From assembly GCA_036389275.1 (NCBI GenBank), contig DASVQE010000099.1:31881-95880 (forward strand): a stretch of DNA of 64,000 nt, in the 5' to 3' direction. Position 1 is the stretch's first letter; each line of letters starts with the position of its first letter. A program made the translations under genes and the position numbers. A model generated the notes under the pieces. The model did not search any database. It was not told the origin of the DNA and saw only the letters and a program-made list of their open reading frames with translations. Positions 34,569-43,444 of the stretch are shown one piece after another. Source of the stretch: QHVT01 sp036389275. GTDB taxonomy: Bacteria > Acidobacteriota > Thermoanaerobaculia > Gp7-AA8.

Positions 34569-37427
34569 ATGACGTCCATCGATCTGTCCGTCCGTTCGCG
34601 CACCTCGCCGCCGCGCAAAGCGGCGAAGAAAGAGACCAAGGGCGGCGGTATCGCGATCGACCGTTACTTCACCACGCCCGGCGTCGACGTCTACGACACG
34701 TGCGAATGGGAGCTGCGCAACGCCGCCATCAGCAACGAGAGCGGCGGCGTCGTCTTCGAGCAGAAGGAAGTGGAGATGCCGAAGTTCTGGTCGCAGATGG
34801 CCACGAACGTCGTCGTCTCGAAATACTTCCGCGGCCACCTCGGCACGCCCGACCGCGAGTCGTCCGTGCGCCAGCTCATCGGCCGCGTCGTCCGCACCAT
34901 CACCGCCTGGGGCCGCGAAGGCGGCTACTTCGCGACGGAAGCGGACGGCGACACGTTCCGCGACGAGCTCACGCACATCCTTCTCTATCAGATGGCGTCG
35001 TTCAACTCGCCGGTCTGGTTCAACGTCGGCATCGAAGAGCGTCCGCAGTGCTCGGCGTGCTTCATCAACTCCGTGCAGGACACGATGGACTCGATTCTCG
35101 GCCTGGCCAAGACCGAGGGCATGCTCTTCAAGTACGGCTCCGGGACGGGCTCGAACCTCTCCAACATCCGCTCCTCGCGCGAGCTCCTCGCGGGCGGCGG
35201 CACCGCCTCCGGCCCCGTCTCCTTCATGCGCGGCTACGACTCGTTCGCCGGCGTGATCAAGTCGGGCGGCAAGACCCGCCGCGCCGCGAAGATGGTCATC
35301 CTCAACGCCGACCACCCCGACATCCTCGACTTCATCCAGTCAAAAGAAACCGAAGAGCGCAAAGCGTGGGCGCTGATCGAGGCCGGCTATGACGGCGCGT
35401 TCAACGCTCCGGGCGGTGCCTACGATTCGGTGCACTTCCAGAACGCCAACCACTCCGTGCGCGTGACCGACGAGTTCATGCGCGCCTATGAGAAGGACAG
35501 CGACTGGCAGACGCGCGCGGTCACCGACCGCACTCGGGTGATGGGCACCTACAAGGCGCGCGACCTGATGAAGCGGATGGCGCAGTCGGCTTGGGTCTGC
35601 GGCGATCCGGGACTGCAGTTCGACACCACCGTCAACGACTGGCACCCGTGCCCGAACACGGCCCGCATCAACGCGTCGAATCCCTGCTCGGAGTACATGT
35701 TCCTCGACGACTCCGCCTGCAACCTCGCCTCGCTGAACCTGATGAAGTTCTACAGCGAGTCGGGCGGCTTCGACGTCGAGGCGTATCGCGCCGCGCTGCG
35801 CATCGTCATCACCGCGCAGGAGATCGTCGTCGATTACGCCTCCTATCCGACGCCGGCCATCGAGAAGAACTCGCACGCTTTCCGGCCGCTCGGCATCGGC
35901 TACGCCAACCTCGGCGCGCTGCTGATGGCCCGCGGCGTTCCCTACGACAGCGAAGACGGCCGCCACTACGCCGCCGCCATCACCTCGATCCTCTCCGGCG
36001 AGTCGTACGCACAGTCCTCGCGTATCGCCGCGAAGGTCGGCCCGTTCGCCGGCTACGCCGAGAACGAGGAGCCGTTCCTCCGCGTCATCGACAAGCACCG
36101 TCGCAGCGCCTACCGCCTCGACGTCCGCTCGCTCCCGGCCGATCTCGCCGACGCCGCCTGCAAGGTGTGGGACGAGGCGTACGCCCTCGGCCAGCAGCAC
36201 GGCTATCGCAACGCGCAGATCTCCGTGCTCGCGCCGACCGGCACCATCGCCTTCATGATGGATTGCGACACCACCGGCATCGAGCCCGACATCGCCCTGG
36301 TGAAGTACAAGAAGCTCGTCGGCGGCGGCATGTTGAAGATCGTCAACAACACCGTGCCGACCGCGCTCAAGCGCCTCGGCTACGATCCGAAGCAGGTCAA
36401 GGAAATCGTCGAGTACATCAACGAGAACGACACCATCGAAGGCGCGCCGCACCTGATCGAACAGCACCTGCCGGTCTTCGACTGCGCGTTCAAGCCGGCT
36501 AACGGCACGCGTTCGATTCACTACCTCGGGCACCTCAAGATGATGGGCGCCGTGCAGCCCTTCATCAGCGGCGCGATCTCGAAGACCATCAACATGCCGA
36601 ACAGCGCCACGGCCGACGAGATCGAGCAGGCGTACTACGAAGCGTGGAAGCTCGGACTGAAAGCGGTGGCCGTCTATCGCGACGGCTGCAAGCGCTCGCA
36701 GCCGCTCTCGACCGCGCGCGACAAGCAGCAGCTCGAGCAGCTCGGCGTCGCGCCGGCCGCGGTGCGCCGCAAGCTGCCGGACGAGCGCGAGTCGATCACG
36801 CACAAGTTCTCCATCGGCGGCCACGAGGGCTACATCATCGTCGGCAAGTACGAGGACGGCAGCCCCGGCGAGATCTTCATCACCATGGCCAAGGAAGGCT
36901 CGACGATCTCGGGTCTGATGGACAGCTTCGCCACGATGACGTCGCTCGCGCTGCAGCACGGCGTCTCGCTGCAACTGCTCGTCGACAAGTTCACGCACAC
37001 GCGCTTCGAGCCGAGCGGCTTCACCAAGAATCCCGAGATTCCGATGGCGAAGTCGATCATGGACTACATCTTCAAGTGGCTGGCGATCAAGTTCCTCAGC
37101 CGCGAGAGCCAGACCGAGGCGGGCGTGATCCTGCGCGACGACCTCGCGCCGGCTCCCGCCGCGAACGTCACCACGCCGAGCGCCAGCGATCTGTCGTTCA
37201 TCGAGAGAGTCTCGACCGCCACGCCGCCGCCGATGGCGTCGGAGTCGGCGAAGGTGGTCGGCTTCGTGATGCCGGCCAAGAACGCCGACGGCGTGAATCC
37301 GACGAAACAGGGGACGTTCCTCTACCAGCAGGACGCGCCGTCCTGCAGCGACTGCGGCGAGATCATGGTCCGCAACGGCGCCTGCTACAAATGCCTCAAC
37401 TGCGGCTCGACGAGTGGGTGCTCGTAG
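34569..37427 (+). CDS. nrdJ: Class II (adenosylcobalamin-dependent) ribonucleotide reductase
   Basis: 952 residues from ATG 34569, AAGGAG 8 nt upstream. Catalytic features: CSACFINS near residue 161 (active-site Cys of the redox pair), GSGTGSNLSNIRSSRE, and NPCSEYMFLDDSACNLASLNL split around 370-390, carrying the Asn-Cys-Glu radical site. The C-terminal 200 residues hold the insertion EGYIIVGKYEDGSPGEIFI and end in a Cys-rich CSDCGE ... ACYKCLNCG motif used for re-reduction or zinc binding. It reduces ribonucleotides with B12, independent of oxygen, and no nrdAB/nrdDG genes are nearby. Monocistronic, ended by a strong terminator. Confidence 0.95.
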   Translation: MTSIDLSVRSRTSPPRKAAKKETKGGGIAIDRYFTTPGVDVYDTCEWELRNAAISNESGGVVFEQKEVEMPKFWSQMATNVVVSKYFRGHLGTPDRESSVRQLIGRVVRTITAWGREGGYFATEADGDTFRDELTHILLYQMASFNSPVWFNVGIEERPQCSACFINSVQDTMDSILGLAKTEGMLFKYGSGTGSNLSNIRSSRELLAGGGTASGPVSFMRGYDSFAGVIKSGGKTRRAAKMVILNADHPDILDFIQSKETEERKAWALIEAGYDGAFNAPGGAYDSVHFQNANHSVRVTDEFMRAYEKDSDWQTRAVTDRTRVMGTYKARDLMKRMAQSAWVCGDPGLQFDTTVNDWHPCPNTARINASNPCSEYMFLDDSACNLASLNLMKFYSESGGFDVEAYRAALRIVITAQEIVVDYASYPTPAIEKNSHAFRPLGIGYANLGALLMARGVPYDSEDGRHYAAAITSILSGESYAQSSRIAAKVGPFAGYAENEEPFLRVIDKHRRSAYRLDVRSLPADLADAACKVWDEAYALGQQHGYRNAQISVLAPTGTIAFMMDCDTTGIEPDIALVKYKKLVGGGMLKIVNNTVPTALKRLGYDPKQVKEIVEYINENDTIEGAPHLIEQHLPVFDCAFKPANGTRSIHYLGHLKMMGAVQPFISGAISKTINMPNSATADEIEQAYYEAWKLGLKAVAVYRDGCKRSQPLSTARDKQQLEQLGVAPAAVRRKLPDERESITHKFSIGGHEGYIIVGKYEDGSPGEIFITMAKEGSTISGLMDSFATMTSLALQHGVSLQLLVDKFTHTRFEPSGFTKNPEIPMAKSIMDYIFKWLAIKFLSRESQTEAGVILRDDLAPAPAANVTTPSASDLSFIERVSTATPPPMASESAKVVGFVMPAKNADGVNPTKQGTFLYQQDAPSCSDCGEIMVRNGACYKCLNCGSTSGCS

Positions 37428-37469
37428 TCGCGACGAATGGCTTCGTCCCGTCGCAGCGCACCTTGGTGA

Positions 37470-37499
37470 GGGGCGGCCGAAAGGCCGCCCCTGGTTTTT
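37470..37499 (+). terminator. Rho-independent terminator of nrdJ
   Basis: GGGGCGGCC (37470-37478), GAAA tetraloop, GGCCGCCCC (37483-37491), then TGGTTTTT. It lies 43 bp after the nrdJ stop, the textbook form. Confidence 0.95.
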
Positions 37500-37511
37500 G
37501 TGCTACGACAG

Positions 37512-40500
37512 TCAGCGGCGAACGCTGCGGCGCCGGCTCGACGCGGCGACGACCTCGTACGTCAGGGTGGCGGTCGATGATTCGTAGCGCTCGTCGCCGA
37601 GGTATTGCGCCTGGATCGTGTGTCTTCCTTCGGCCAGCGTCGTCGTGATCGTGGCGGCGCCGCCGGCGACCGGCGCGTCGCCGAGGACTCGCGAGCCGTC
37701 CGTGAAGCGGATGATGCCGGTGGCGCCCGGAGCGTCTTGCAGCGACGCGCGCAGCGCGACCGCCGTGCCGGGGCGGGCGCTCTTCGGCGGATCGGCCGTG
37801 AGCGTGAGCCAGGTCGACCGCTTCGAGACCTTCACCGTGAGCGAGTACGCATCGTCGCGATAGTTCGCGTCGCCGCTGTATCGCAGCTCGATCGTGTAGG
37901 TGCCGGGCGGCAGCGGCGCGAGCTCGAAGGCGATGTCGGGCGCCGGCACGCTGGCGATGAAGACGCCGCCGCGCATGTAGATTGACACGTTCCCGGTGAG
38001 CGGCGGCGCGCCGCGCCGGTCCCTCGGTTCGAGGTGTCCCGTGAAGCGAATCGGCTCGCCAACAAACCTGTAGAGTGGAGCACCGGCGGACGGGACGTTC
38101 CACTTCACAGCGCCGCGCTGCACGACGATGTTCTGCGACGCGACAGCCGGTGCGTAGATCTCGTCGCCGGAGTACGTCACCGTCAGCCGCTGCGGACCAG
38201 CCGCGGCCGGCGCCGGCCTGCCGTCGACGTCGCGCCGATCGACCTCGGTGATCGCGGTCGTGCGGCCGTCGAGCGCGAAGAGCATCGCGCCGCTGCCGAT
38301 CCACGGGCTGCTCGCGGCCGCGACAACCTCGACCATCAGCGGCGTCCCCACTTCCAGATCGCGCGAGATGTCTTCGCTGTTGCGGAGGCGTTGGATCGTC
38401 ATCGGCAGCGGCAGATTGCGCGACGTGCCGGCGCGCGTGCGGATCACGTCCAGACATCCCGCGTCCGCGCTGGCGACGAGCAGGTCGTCCGAGCCGTTTC
38501 CGTCCACGTCCGCCGCCGCAAGCGCACTCGCCGAGTTGAACGTGCGAAAGCGTGCATAGCCGTCGAACGAGCCGCGCCCGTCGCCGAGCAGGACCGTCGT
38601 GCCGAGGGCGAGATCGGTCGCGGCGTCGCCGTCGAAATCCGCCGCAACCGCTCCGGCGAGACTGCCGAACGACTGCAGTTCGAGCTCCGCCAACTTGCGA
38701 AACTCCGCATCGCGGATCGTGAGCAAGGCCACCGGCCAATCGCTGGTGAGGCCGATGATCTCGCTGCGGCCGTCGCCGTCGAGATCCGCGAGCAGGCACT
38801 GATCGGTGTAGCCGAGCGGCGACTGCACGACGCGAAACGAGAGGTCGGCCTGGCCGAACCAGACCGCTTCGCTCGTCAGGATGTCGTCGCGGCCGTCGCC
38901 GTCGATGTCGGCAGTGACCTTCGACACTTCCGGCCAGAGGAACCACGGTGGATTCGCGCCGGGTCGTCGCGTCTCGCGCGGAGTCGGATCGAACATGCCC
39001 GCGCCGCGGCCCGCGTAGACGTAGACGCTGTACTGGCCGACGAGGGCGATGTCGCGTTCTCCGTCTCCATTGAAGTCGCCGGTCAACAGCGTCCACCTGG
39101 TGGAGGCGAGTGATGGATCGAACGCGCCCGATCCCGTCTTGCGGAACGTGCCGTCGCCGTTTGCGAGCCAGCATTCCGGCCCGTCAACGATCGCGTCGGG
39201 GAGACCGTCGCCGTTGAAGTCGCCGAAGGCCGCGCGGCGCGGCGTGTAGCGGAGCGGCGTGTCGGTGCGGCGCTCGAATGCGCCGGCGCCGTCGCCGTGC
39301 AGCGTGACCAGCGTGGCCGCGGCCACCGCGACGTCGATCGAGCCGTCGCGATCATAGTCGGCGGCGGTGAGCGCGGGAGCGCCGTACGAATCGAGGGCGC
39401 GGGAGAACGGATATGCGCGCTCGGCGACGAACGTCCCGTCGCCGTTGCCGTGCAGCAGCGACGCTCCGATCCGCGCGTTGTCGATCGCTCCGACCGCGAG
39501 GACGTCTGCACGCCCATCGCTGTCGAAGTCGCCGGCGGCGATGACGGCCGCGTTGGTCCCGGCGAGGTACACGCGCGGCGGATCGGACGTGCCGTCGGCG
39601 CGAGTCGTCGAGACGAATACATGACCGGAGACATTCATGAGCACGTCGGGCCGCGCGTCGCCGTTGACATCACCGGCGGTCACGCGTGCAGACTGCGGCG
39701 CGAAGCCGGCGCTGACGCGCGTGAATCCTTGCGGCGTGGCAAACGCGAACGCGCGCTCCTGCAGCAACGCATCGATCCAGGTCATGTCGTCGCGACCGTC
39801 GCCGTTGAAGTCGGCGACCGCCGCGCTGCCGTTCGCCGGCTGCGGGACCGGCGGCTGCAACGTGCCGTCGCCGTTGCCGAGGAGCAGGCTCGAGCCCTCG
39901 AGGAACACGTCGCGCCGCCCGTCGCCGTTCGCGTCGAGCAGGTGAATGCGTCCGGCGCCGTGCGCTTCGGTGACGATCGGCGCGGCGAAGTTGCCGCCGG
40001 CGATGGCCGGGAAGACCAGCACGTCGCAGGCGATGATGTCGGCGCGGCCGTCGCCGGTCATGTCGGCGAGCGCGAACCAGGCGCTGTCGCATGGGCGCGA
40101 GCCCGATCCGGTGCCGCCCGCGCGGCGGAACGTCCCGTCGCCGTTGCCGAGCAGCGCGTGCAGGAGGATTCCCGAGCCTTTCCAGCCGCTCGAGCCGACC
40201 ACGTCGAGAATCCCGTCGCCATCGATGTCGCCGATCTCCATCGCCGACGCGTCGGCGGTGAACTCGCGGTTCACCAACGCGTCGCCAAACGTGCCGTCGC
40301 CGCGCCCGAGATGCACTTCGAACCGCATGTTGCCCTCGAACCGCAGCAGCGCCAGATCGAGCAAGCCGTCGCGGTTGAAATCCGCGGGACGCGCCGCGAA
40401 GAGCGTCCCGGTCGCGAGCCGCACCGTCGGCGTGTTCTGAAACAGCGGCGGCTCCGCCGCCCGCAGCGGGACGGCGAGCGTGCAAAGCATGGCGACGAGG

Positions 40501-40514
40501 GCCGGAACGCGCAT
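37512..40514 (-). CDS. Secreted FG-GAP/VCBS-repeat protein with Ig-like C-terminus
   Basis: 1000 residues from ATG 40514, signal peptide 1-20 (VPALVAMLCTLAVPLRA). Residues about 30-700 contain more than a dozen FG-GAP/VCBS repeats with calcium-loop motifs (DFNRDGLLD, DIDGDGILD, DLDGDGRSE, DVNGDARPD), which fold as an integrin-like propeller. About 720-990 hold three Ig-like (Big_3 type) repeats (LTVTYSGDEIYAPAV, IELRYSGDANYRDD, IQAQYLGDERYESS). The end is basic (RRRSVRR). Likely surface or extracellular with calcium-dependent folding; no enzyme motif. Confidence 0.88.
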   Translation of the reverse strand: MRVPALVAMLCTLAVPLRAAEPPLFQNTPTVRLATGTLFAARPADFNRDGLLDLALLRFEGNMRFEVHLGRGDGTFGDALVNREFTADASAMEIGDIDGDGILDVVGSSGWKGSGILLHALLGNGDGTFRRAGGTGSGSRPCDSAWFALADMTGDGRADIIACDVLVFPAIAGGNFAAPIVTEAHGAGRIHLLDANGDGRRDVFLEGSSLLLGNGDGTLQPPVPQPANGSAAVADFNGDGRDDMTWIDALLQERAFAFATPQGFTRVSAGFAPQSARVTAGDVNGDARPDVLMNVSGHVFVSTTRADGTSDPPRVYLAGTNAAVIAAGDFDSDGRADVLAVGAIDNARIGASLLHGNGDGTFVAERAYPFSRALDSYGAPALTAADYDRDGSIDVAVAAATLVTLHGDGAGAFERRTDTPLRYTPRRAAFGDFNGDGLPDAIVDGPECWLANGDGTFRKTGSGAFDPSLASTRWTLLTGDFNGDGERDIALVGQYSVYVYAGRGAGMFDPTPRETRRPGANPPWFLWPEVSKVTADIDGDGRDDILTSEAVWFGQADLSFRVVQSPLGYTDQCLLADLDGDGRSEIIGLTSDWPVALLTIRDAEFRKLAELELQSFGSLAGAVAADFDGDAATDLALGTTVLLGDGRGSFDGYARFRTFNSASALAAADVDGNGSDDLLVASADAGCLDVIRTRAGTSRNLPLPMTIQRLRNSEDISRDLEVGTPLMVEVVAAASSPWIGSGAMLFALDGRTTAITEVDRRDVDGRPAPAAAGPQRLTVTYSGDEIYAPAVASQNIVVQRGAVKWNVPSAGAPLYRFVGEPIRFTGHLEPRDRRGAPPLTGNVSIYMRGGVFIASVPAPDIAFELAPLPPGTYTIELRYSGDANYRDDAYSLTVKVSKRSTWLTLTADPPKSARPGTAVALRASLQDAPGATGIIRFTDGSRVLGDAPVAGGAATITTTLAEGRHTIQAQYLGDERYESSTATLTYEVVAASSRRRSVRR

Positions 40515-40522
40515 GGTGTAAC

Positions 40523-40528
40523 AGCATA
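40523..40528 (-). promoter_or_regulatory. Leaderless-type -10 box for the FG-GAP gene
   Basis: TATGCT on the minus strand with an 8-nt gap to ATG 40514; supports this start over the upstream in-frame ATG at 40550. Confidence 0.55.
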
Positions 40529-40558
40529 TTACGCCGGATTTCGCCGCCATGTTGTGTG

Positions 40559-41447
40559 ATGAAGTGTGCGACTGCGCGTCATCTGCACGTGATCGTGCAC
40601 GCTCCCATCACCCGCGTCCTCGCTGGCACCGCGATCGCCGTTGCCGCGCTGCTGACCGCAGCGGTGCTGGTGTGGCGGTTCGGATTCGACTCGGCGTACT
40701 GGACGCTGCCGCTGCCGCCGCTGCCGGGACATCGAGGCTTCGCCGCGCTCGCGCTGTATGACTGGCTCTCGCCGCTGTTGCGCATCGCCGCCGTGATCTT
40801 GCTCGTCGTCGCCGTGGTGCGCCGCCGCGCACCGCGCGCGATCCTGCCGCTGGTGGTGATGGCCTTCGTCATCGCAACGTATTGGCCGCTGTCGGTGGCC
40901 ACCGCCCGCCGCGTCGACCGGCTGCAGGGTGAAGTGGAAGAGCCGATCGTGGCGCTGCACGCGCTGTTCGCGATGGTGGTCGTCACGATGCTGCTCTGCG
41001 CGATCCATCTCCTGCTGACGCGCGCGCAGGCGACGGCAGTGGCGACGAGCGCGATCGCGATTGCGCTGCTGCTGCACCTCTTCTGGTTCTTGCTCCTTCT
41101 GCCGATCGTCAATCGTTGGATGCCGCTCAGTTGGGATCGCGCGGACCCTGCTCGTGCCGTTCCGTCCGTGCCGCGGCGCGATGCTCTGGCACGCCGACGA
41201 CCTCGCGCCGTTCGGCCGCATCGACGATCTCTGGTCGCACGTCGACGATCCGCGGAAGCCCGGGCGGACGACGGCGGCGGTGTCGGTGAGCGGCGAGTGG
41301 CGCGCCGAGTACTACTGGCTCGATGCGTACGAGGCCGCGCGGCTGCGCGTGCGGAGCGACGATCCGCGCGTCGTCGATTGCGACGGCACCGTCCGCGACG
41401 ACCGCGCGACGCCGGCGCCATGGCACCGCCTCGGCCTCGGCGAGTAA
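40559..41447 (+). pseudogene. Membrane protein interrupted by an apparent frameshift
   Basis: From 40559 the first frame encodes about 190 residues with five hydrophobic helices, up to PIVNRWMPLSWDR near 41145. Beyond this the frame turns into Arg-rich sequence typical of an off-frame read. The frame one base to the right continues as normal protein (VPFRPCRGAMLWHADDLAPF ... EYYWLDAYEAARL) to the stop at 41447. Either a single-base indel broke the gene, the sequence has an error, or a separate small gene starts at GTG 41154. No family recognised. The final TAA is also the start of the next gene's -10 box. Confidence 0.55.
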
Positions 41448-41450
41448 ACT
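41445..41450 (+). promoter_or_regulatory. Leaderless-type -10 box overlapping an upstream stop codon
   Basis: TAAACT, whose TAA is the stop of the preceding reading frame, with a 7-nt gap to ATG 41458. Confidence 0.6.
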
Positions 41451-41457
41451 CGCGCGC

Positions 41458-41982
41458 ATGAAGCGGATCGTGCTGCTCCTGCTGGCGGTGTTCCTCACGA
41501 TGGGTGCGAAGCGTGCGCCGGTGGTGACGACGGTGATTCTGGTGCGTCATGCGGAGAAGGCCGCGCCCGACGGCGATCCGCCGCTGAGCGCGGCCGGCCA
41601 GGCGCGGGCGCAGGAGCTCGCGCACGTGCTCTCCGGCGTGCCGCTCGACGCGATCTACGTGACGCAGTTCGCGCGCACGCAACAAACCGTGCAGCCGCTG
41701 GCGTCCGCGCGCGGCATCAAGCCGCAGGTGCGGCAGGCGGGCGGCGCGCAGAAGGCCACCTACGCGCCCGATCTCGCGCGCGAAGTGCGCGAGCATCACG
41801 CCGGCAAGACCGTGCTGATCGCCGGCCACTCGAATACCACCGTCGACGTCTTGCAGGCCCTCGGCGTGCGCAACCCGCCGCCCATCGCCGACTCGCAGTA
41901 CGACGATCTCTTCGTCTGCACCCTCGTCGCCGGCGCCGAGCCGCGCGTGGTGGCGCTGCGCTACGGCGCGCCCGCGCGTTAG
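41458..41982 (+). CDS. Secreted histidine phosphatase (phosphoglycerate-mutase fold)
   Basis: 174 residues, signal peptide 1-18 (IVLLLLAVFLTMGA). The catalytic LVRHAEK with His31 is near the N-terminus, TQFARTQQTVQPL carries the conserved Arg, and the second His is in IAGHSNTT. It would hydrolyse phosphate esters outside the cytoplasm. SixA-like or general phosphatase activity cannot be separated by sequence. It is convergent with the next gene (4-bp overlap). Confidence 0.87.
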   Translation: MKRIVLLLLAVFLTMGAKRAPVVTTVILVRHAEKAAPDGDPPLSAAGQARAQELAHVLSGVPLDAIYVTQFARTQQTVQPLASARGIKPQVRQAGGAQKATYAPDLAREVREHHAGKTVLIAGHSNTTVDVLQALGVRNPPPIADSQYDDLFVCTLVAGAEPRVVALRYGAPAR

Positions 41983-42314
41983 TCGCGGTTCAGAACGCGC
42001 GCGAGCATCACGTCGATCGAGTCGACGCGGCGGCGAAGGAACTCGATGGCCGCCAGCGCCGCGTCGAGCTTCTGCTCGATGCGCGCGAGCGGATCGGACG
42101 GCGCGCTCTCGACCGGCGCAGCAGTCGCTTCGATCTCGGCCGGCGCTTCCTCGATGACCTGCGTCACCGGCTCCGGTGCCTCGATCGGCGCAGGCGGTTC
42201 CGGCACCGGCAGGTTCATCACCGTGCCGTAGTCGTCGAGGGCGAACTGCTGATTGCGGAGCTGGAACGTGGTGCGGTCGCCGTAGTCGAACGGATCGTCG
42301 TCGTGGTCGCTCAT
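41979..42314 (-). CDS. Small acidic protein with C-terminal coiled coil
   Basis: 111 residues in an ATGA overlap with the reductase gene upstream. Residues 1-40 (SDHDDDPFDYGDRTTFQLRN) are acidic, 40-75 are Pro/Glu/Ala-rich, and 75-111 form a helical coiled coil (DPLARIEQKLDAALAAIEFL). No known family. Operon position suggests it partners with the reductase. Confidence 0.65.
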   Translation of the reverse strand: MSDHDDDPFDYGDRTTFQLRNQQFALDDYGTVMNLPVPEPPAPIEAPEPVTQVIEEAPAEIEATAAPVESAPSDPLARIEQKLDAALAAIEFLRRRVDSIDVMLARVLNRD

Positions 42315-43345
42315 GAGCTGGGCGTCATGCTGCAAACGGTGTGCTCGGCGAAGTCGCTGTCGAAGTAGCGCGACGGCGTCCAGGCGCCCGGCCGCACCTC
42401 GTCCGCCAGCAGCCGCTCGATCGCCGCCAGCGCCGAGGCCACCGTGAAGTCGTAGCCGTCCGGCGTCGACATCGTCATCGTCACTTCCTCGCCGCGCTCG
42501 TTCGCCACGCGGCCCCAGAGCTCGACCCGCGCCGCGGCGCGCTCGCTCGCGGTCGGGCTGGCGTGCTTCGATGCAAAGCGCTGGAGCGCGCGCTTCACCA
42601 TTCCGAATCGCGCCAGCGGCAGCAGCGGCCGCATGCGCCGCAGCCGCGCGATCTGCCGCGGCGACGTGGCGTGATAGACGCGGATGTTCGGAATGCCGGT
42701 GGTCCGATACGCCGTGGCCACGTCGCCCCACGGAATGGTCATGGCCGTGCGCGCGCCTCCGGCGAACGGAATCTCGCGCACGTCGTAGAGCATCGGCACG
42801 CGCACGATCGCGCCGTCGACGCGGATCGCGCCGCCGTCGCCGAGGCCTTCGAGCATGGTCTTGAGCGTGCCGCGGCTGATCCCGCTGCGGCCGGAATCAA
42901 AGGCGAGCCAGAGCTCGCGCGCATCCGGCAGGCGCGCGTGCAACTGCGCGGCGAGACAGTCGGTGGGCACGACGTCGAACCCGACGCCGGGGATCAGCGC
43001 CACGCCGCGCCGCTTCGCCTCCGCGTCGCGCGCGAAGAGCGACTCGAACACCTCGATCTCGCCGGTGATGTCGAGATAGTGCACGCCCGCGGCGAGACAC
43101 GCCTCTGCCATCGGTCCGGACGTATGGATGAACGGACCGGCGCAATGCAGCACCACCGCAACTCCGGAAAGATCGACGTCCATCAATCCGAACGCGCGCC
43201 ACTCGAGCCCGAGCTCGCGCGCCAACGGCTCGACGCGCTCCGCGCTCCGGCCCGCGAGCAGCGGCCGCAACCCGCGCCGCACCGCCTCGCGCGCGATCAG
43301 CTCGCCGGTGTAGCCGTTCGCGCCATACAACATCCATCGCGGCAT
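42311..43345 (-). CDS. Saccharopine dehydrogenase-like oxidoreductase
   Basis: 344 residues from ATG 43345. N-terminal Rossmann motif WMLYGANGYTGELIAREAV, then VVLHCAGPFIHTSGPMAEACL and HYLDITGEIEVFE, and GVALIPGVGFDVVPTDCLA, typical of the trans-acting enoyl reductase/saccharopine-reductase-like family. Probably a NAD(P)-dependent reductase on a lipid or lysine-type substrate; the specific reaction cannot be read. First gene of a two-gene operon, leaderless by position. Confidence 0.85.
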   Translation of the reverse strand: MPRWMLYGANGYTGELIAREAVRRGLRPLLAGRSAERVEPLARELGLEWRAFGLMDVDLSGVAVVLHCAGPFIHTSGPMAEACLAAGVHYLDITGEIEVFESLFARDAEAKRRGVALIPGVGFDVVPTDCLAAQLHARLPDARELWLAFDSGRSGISRGTLKTMLEGLGDGGAIRVDGAIVRVPMLYDVREIPFAGGARTAMTIPWGDVATAYRTTGIPNIRVYHATSPRQIARLRRMRPLLPLARFGMVKRALQRFASKHASPTASERAAARVELWGRVANERGEEVTMTMSTPDGYDFTVASALAAIERLLADEVRPGAWTPSRYFDSDFAEHTVCSMTPSS

Positions 43346-43353
43346 GGAGCGCG

Positions 43354-43359
43354 ATTCTA
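43354..43359 (-). promoter_or_regulatory. Leaderless-type -10 box for the reductase operon
   Basis: TAGAAT on the minus strand with an 8-nt gap to ATG 43345. Confidence 0.6.
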
Positions 43360-43444
43360 CGCGCCGCAAAACTTCTCCGCCGCGCGCGCGTCACACCTTC
43401 CGACGCTCCGGAGCGTGAATGACATCGCAGTCACTGGAGGCCAC

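Noticed and set aside
41979..42731. 250-residue version of the small acidic protein
   Set aside because: The extra N-terminal 139 residues are an off-frame read of the reductase gene; the ATG at 42314 overlapping the reductase stop is the plausible start.
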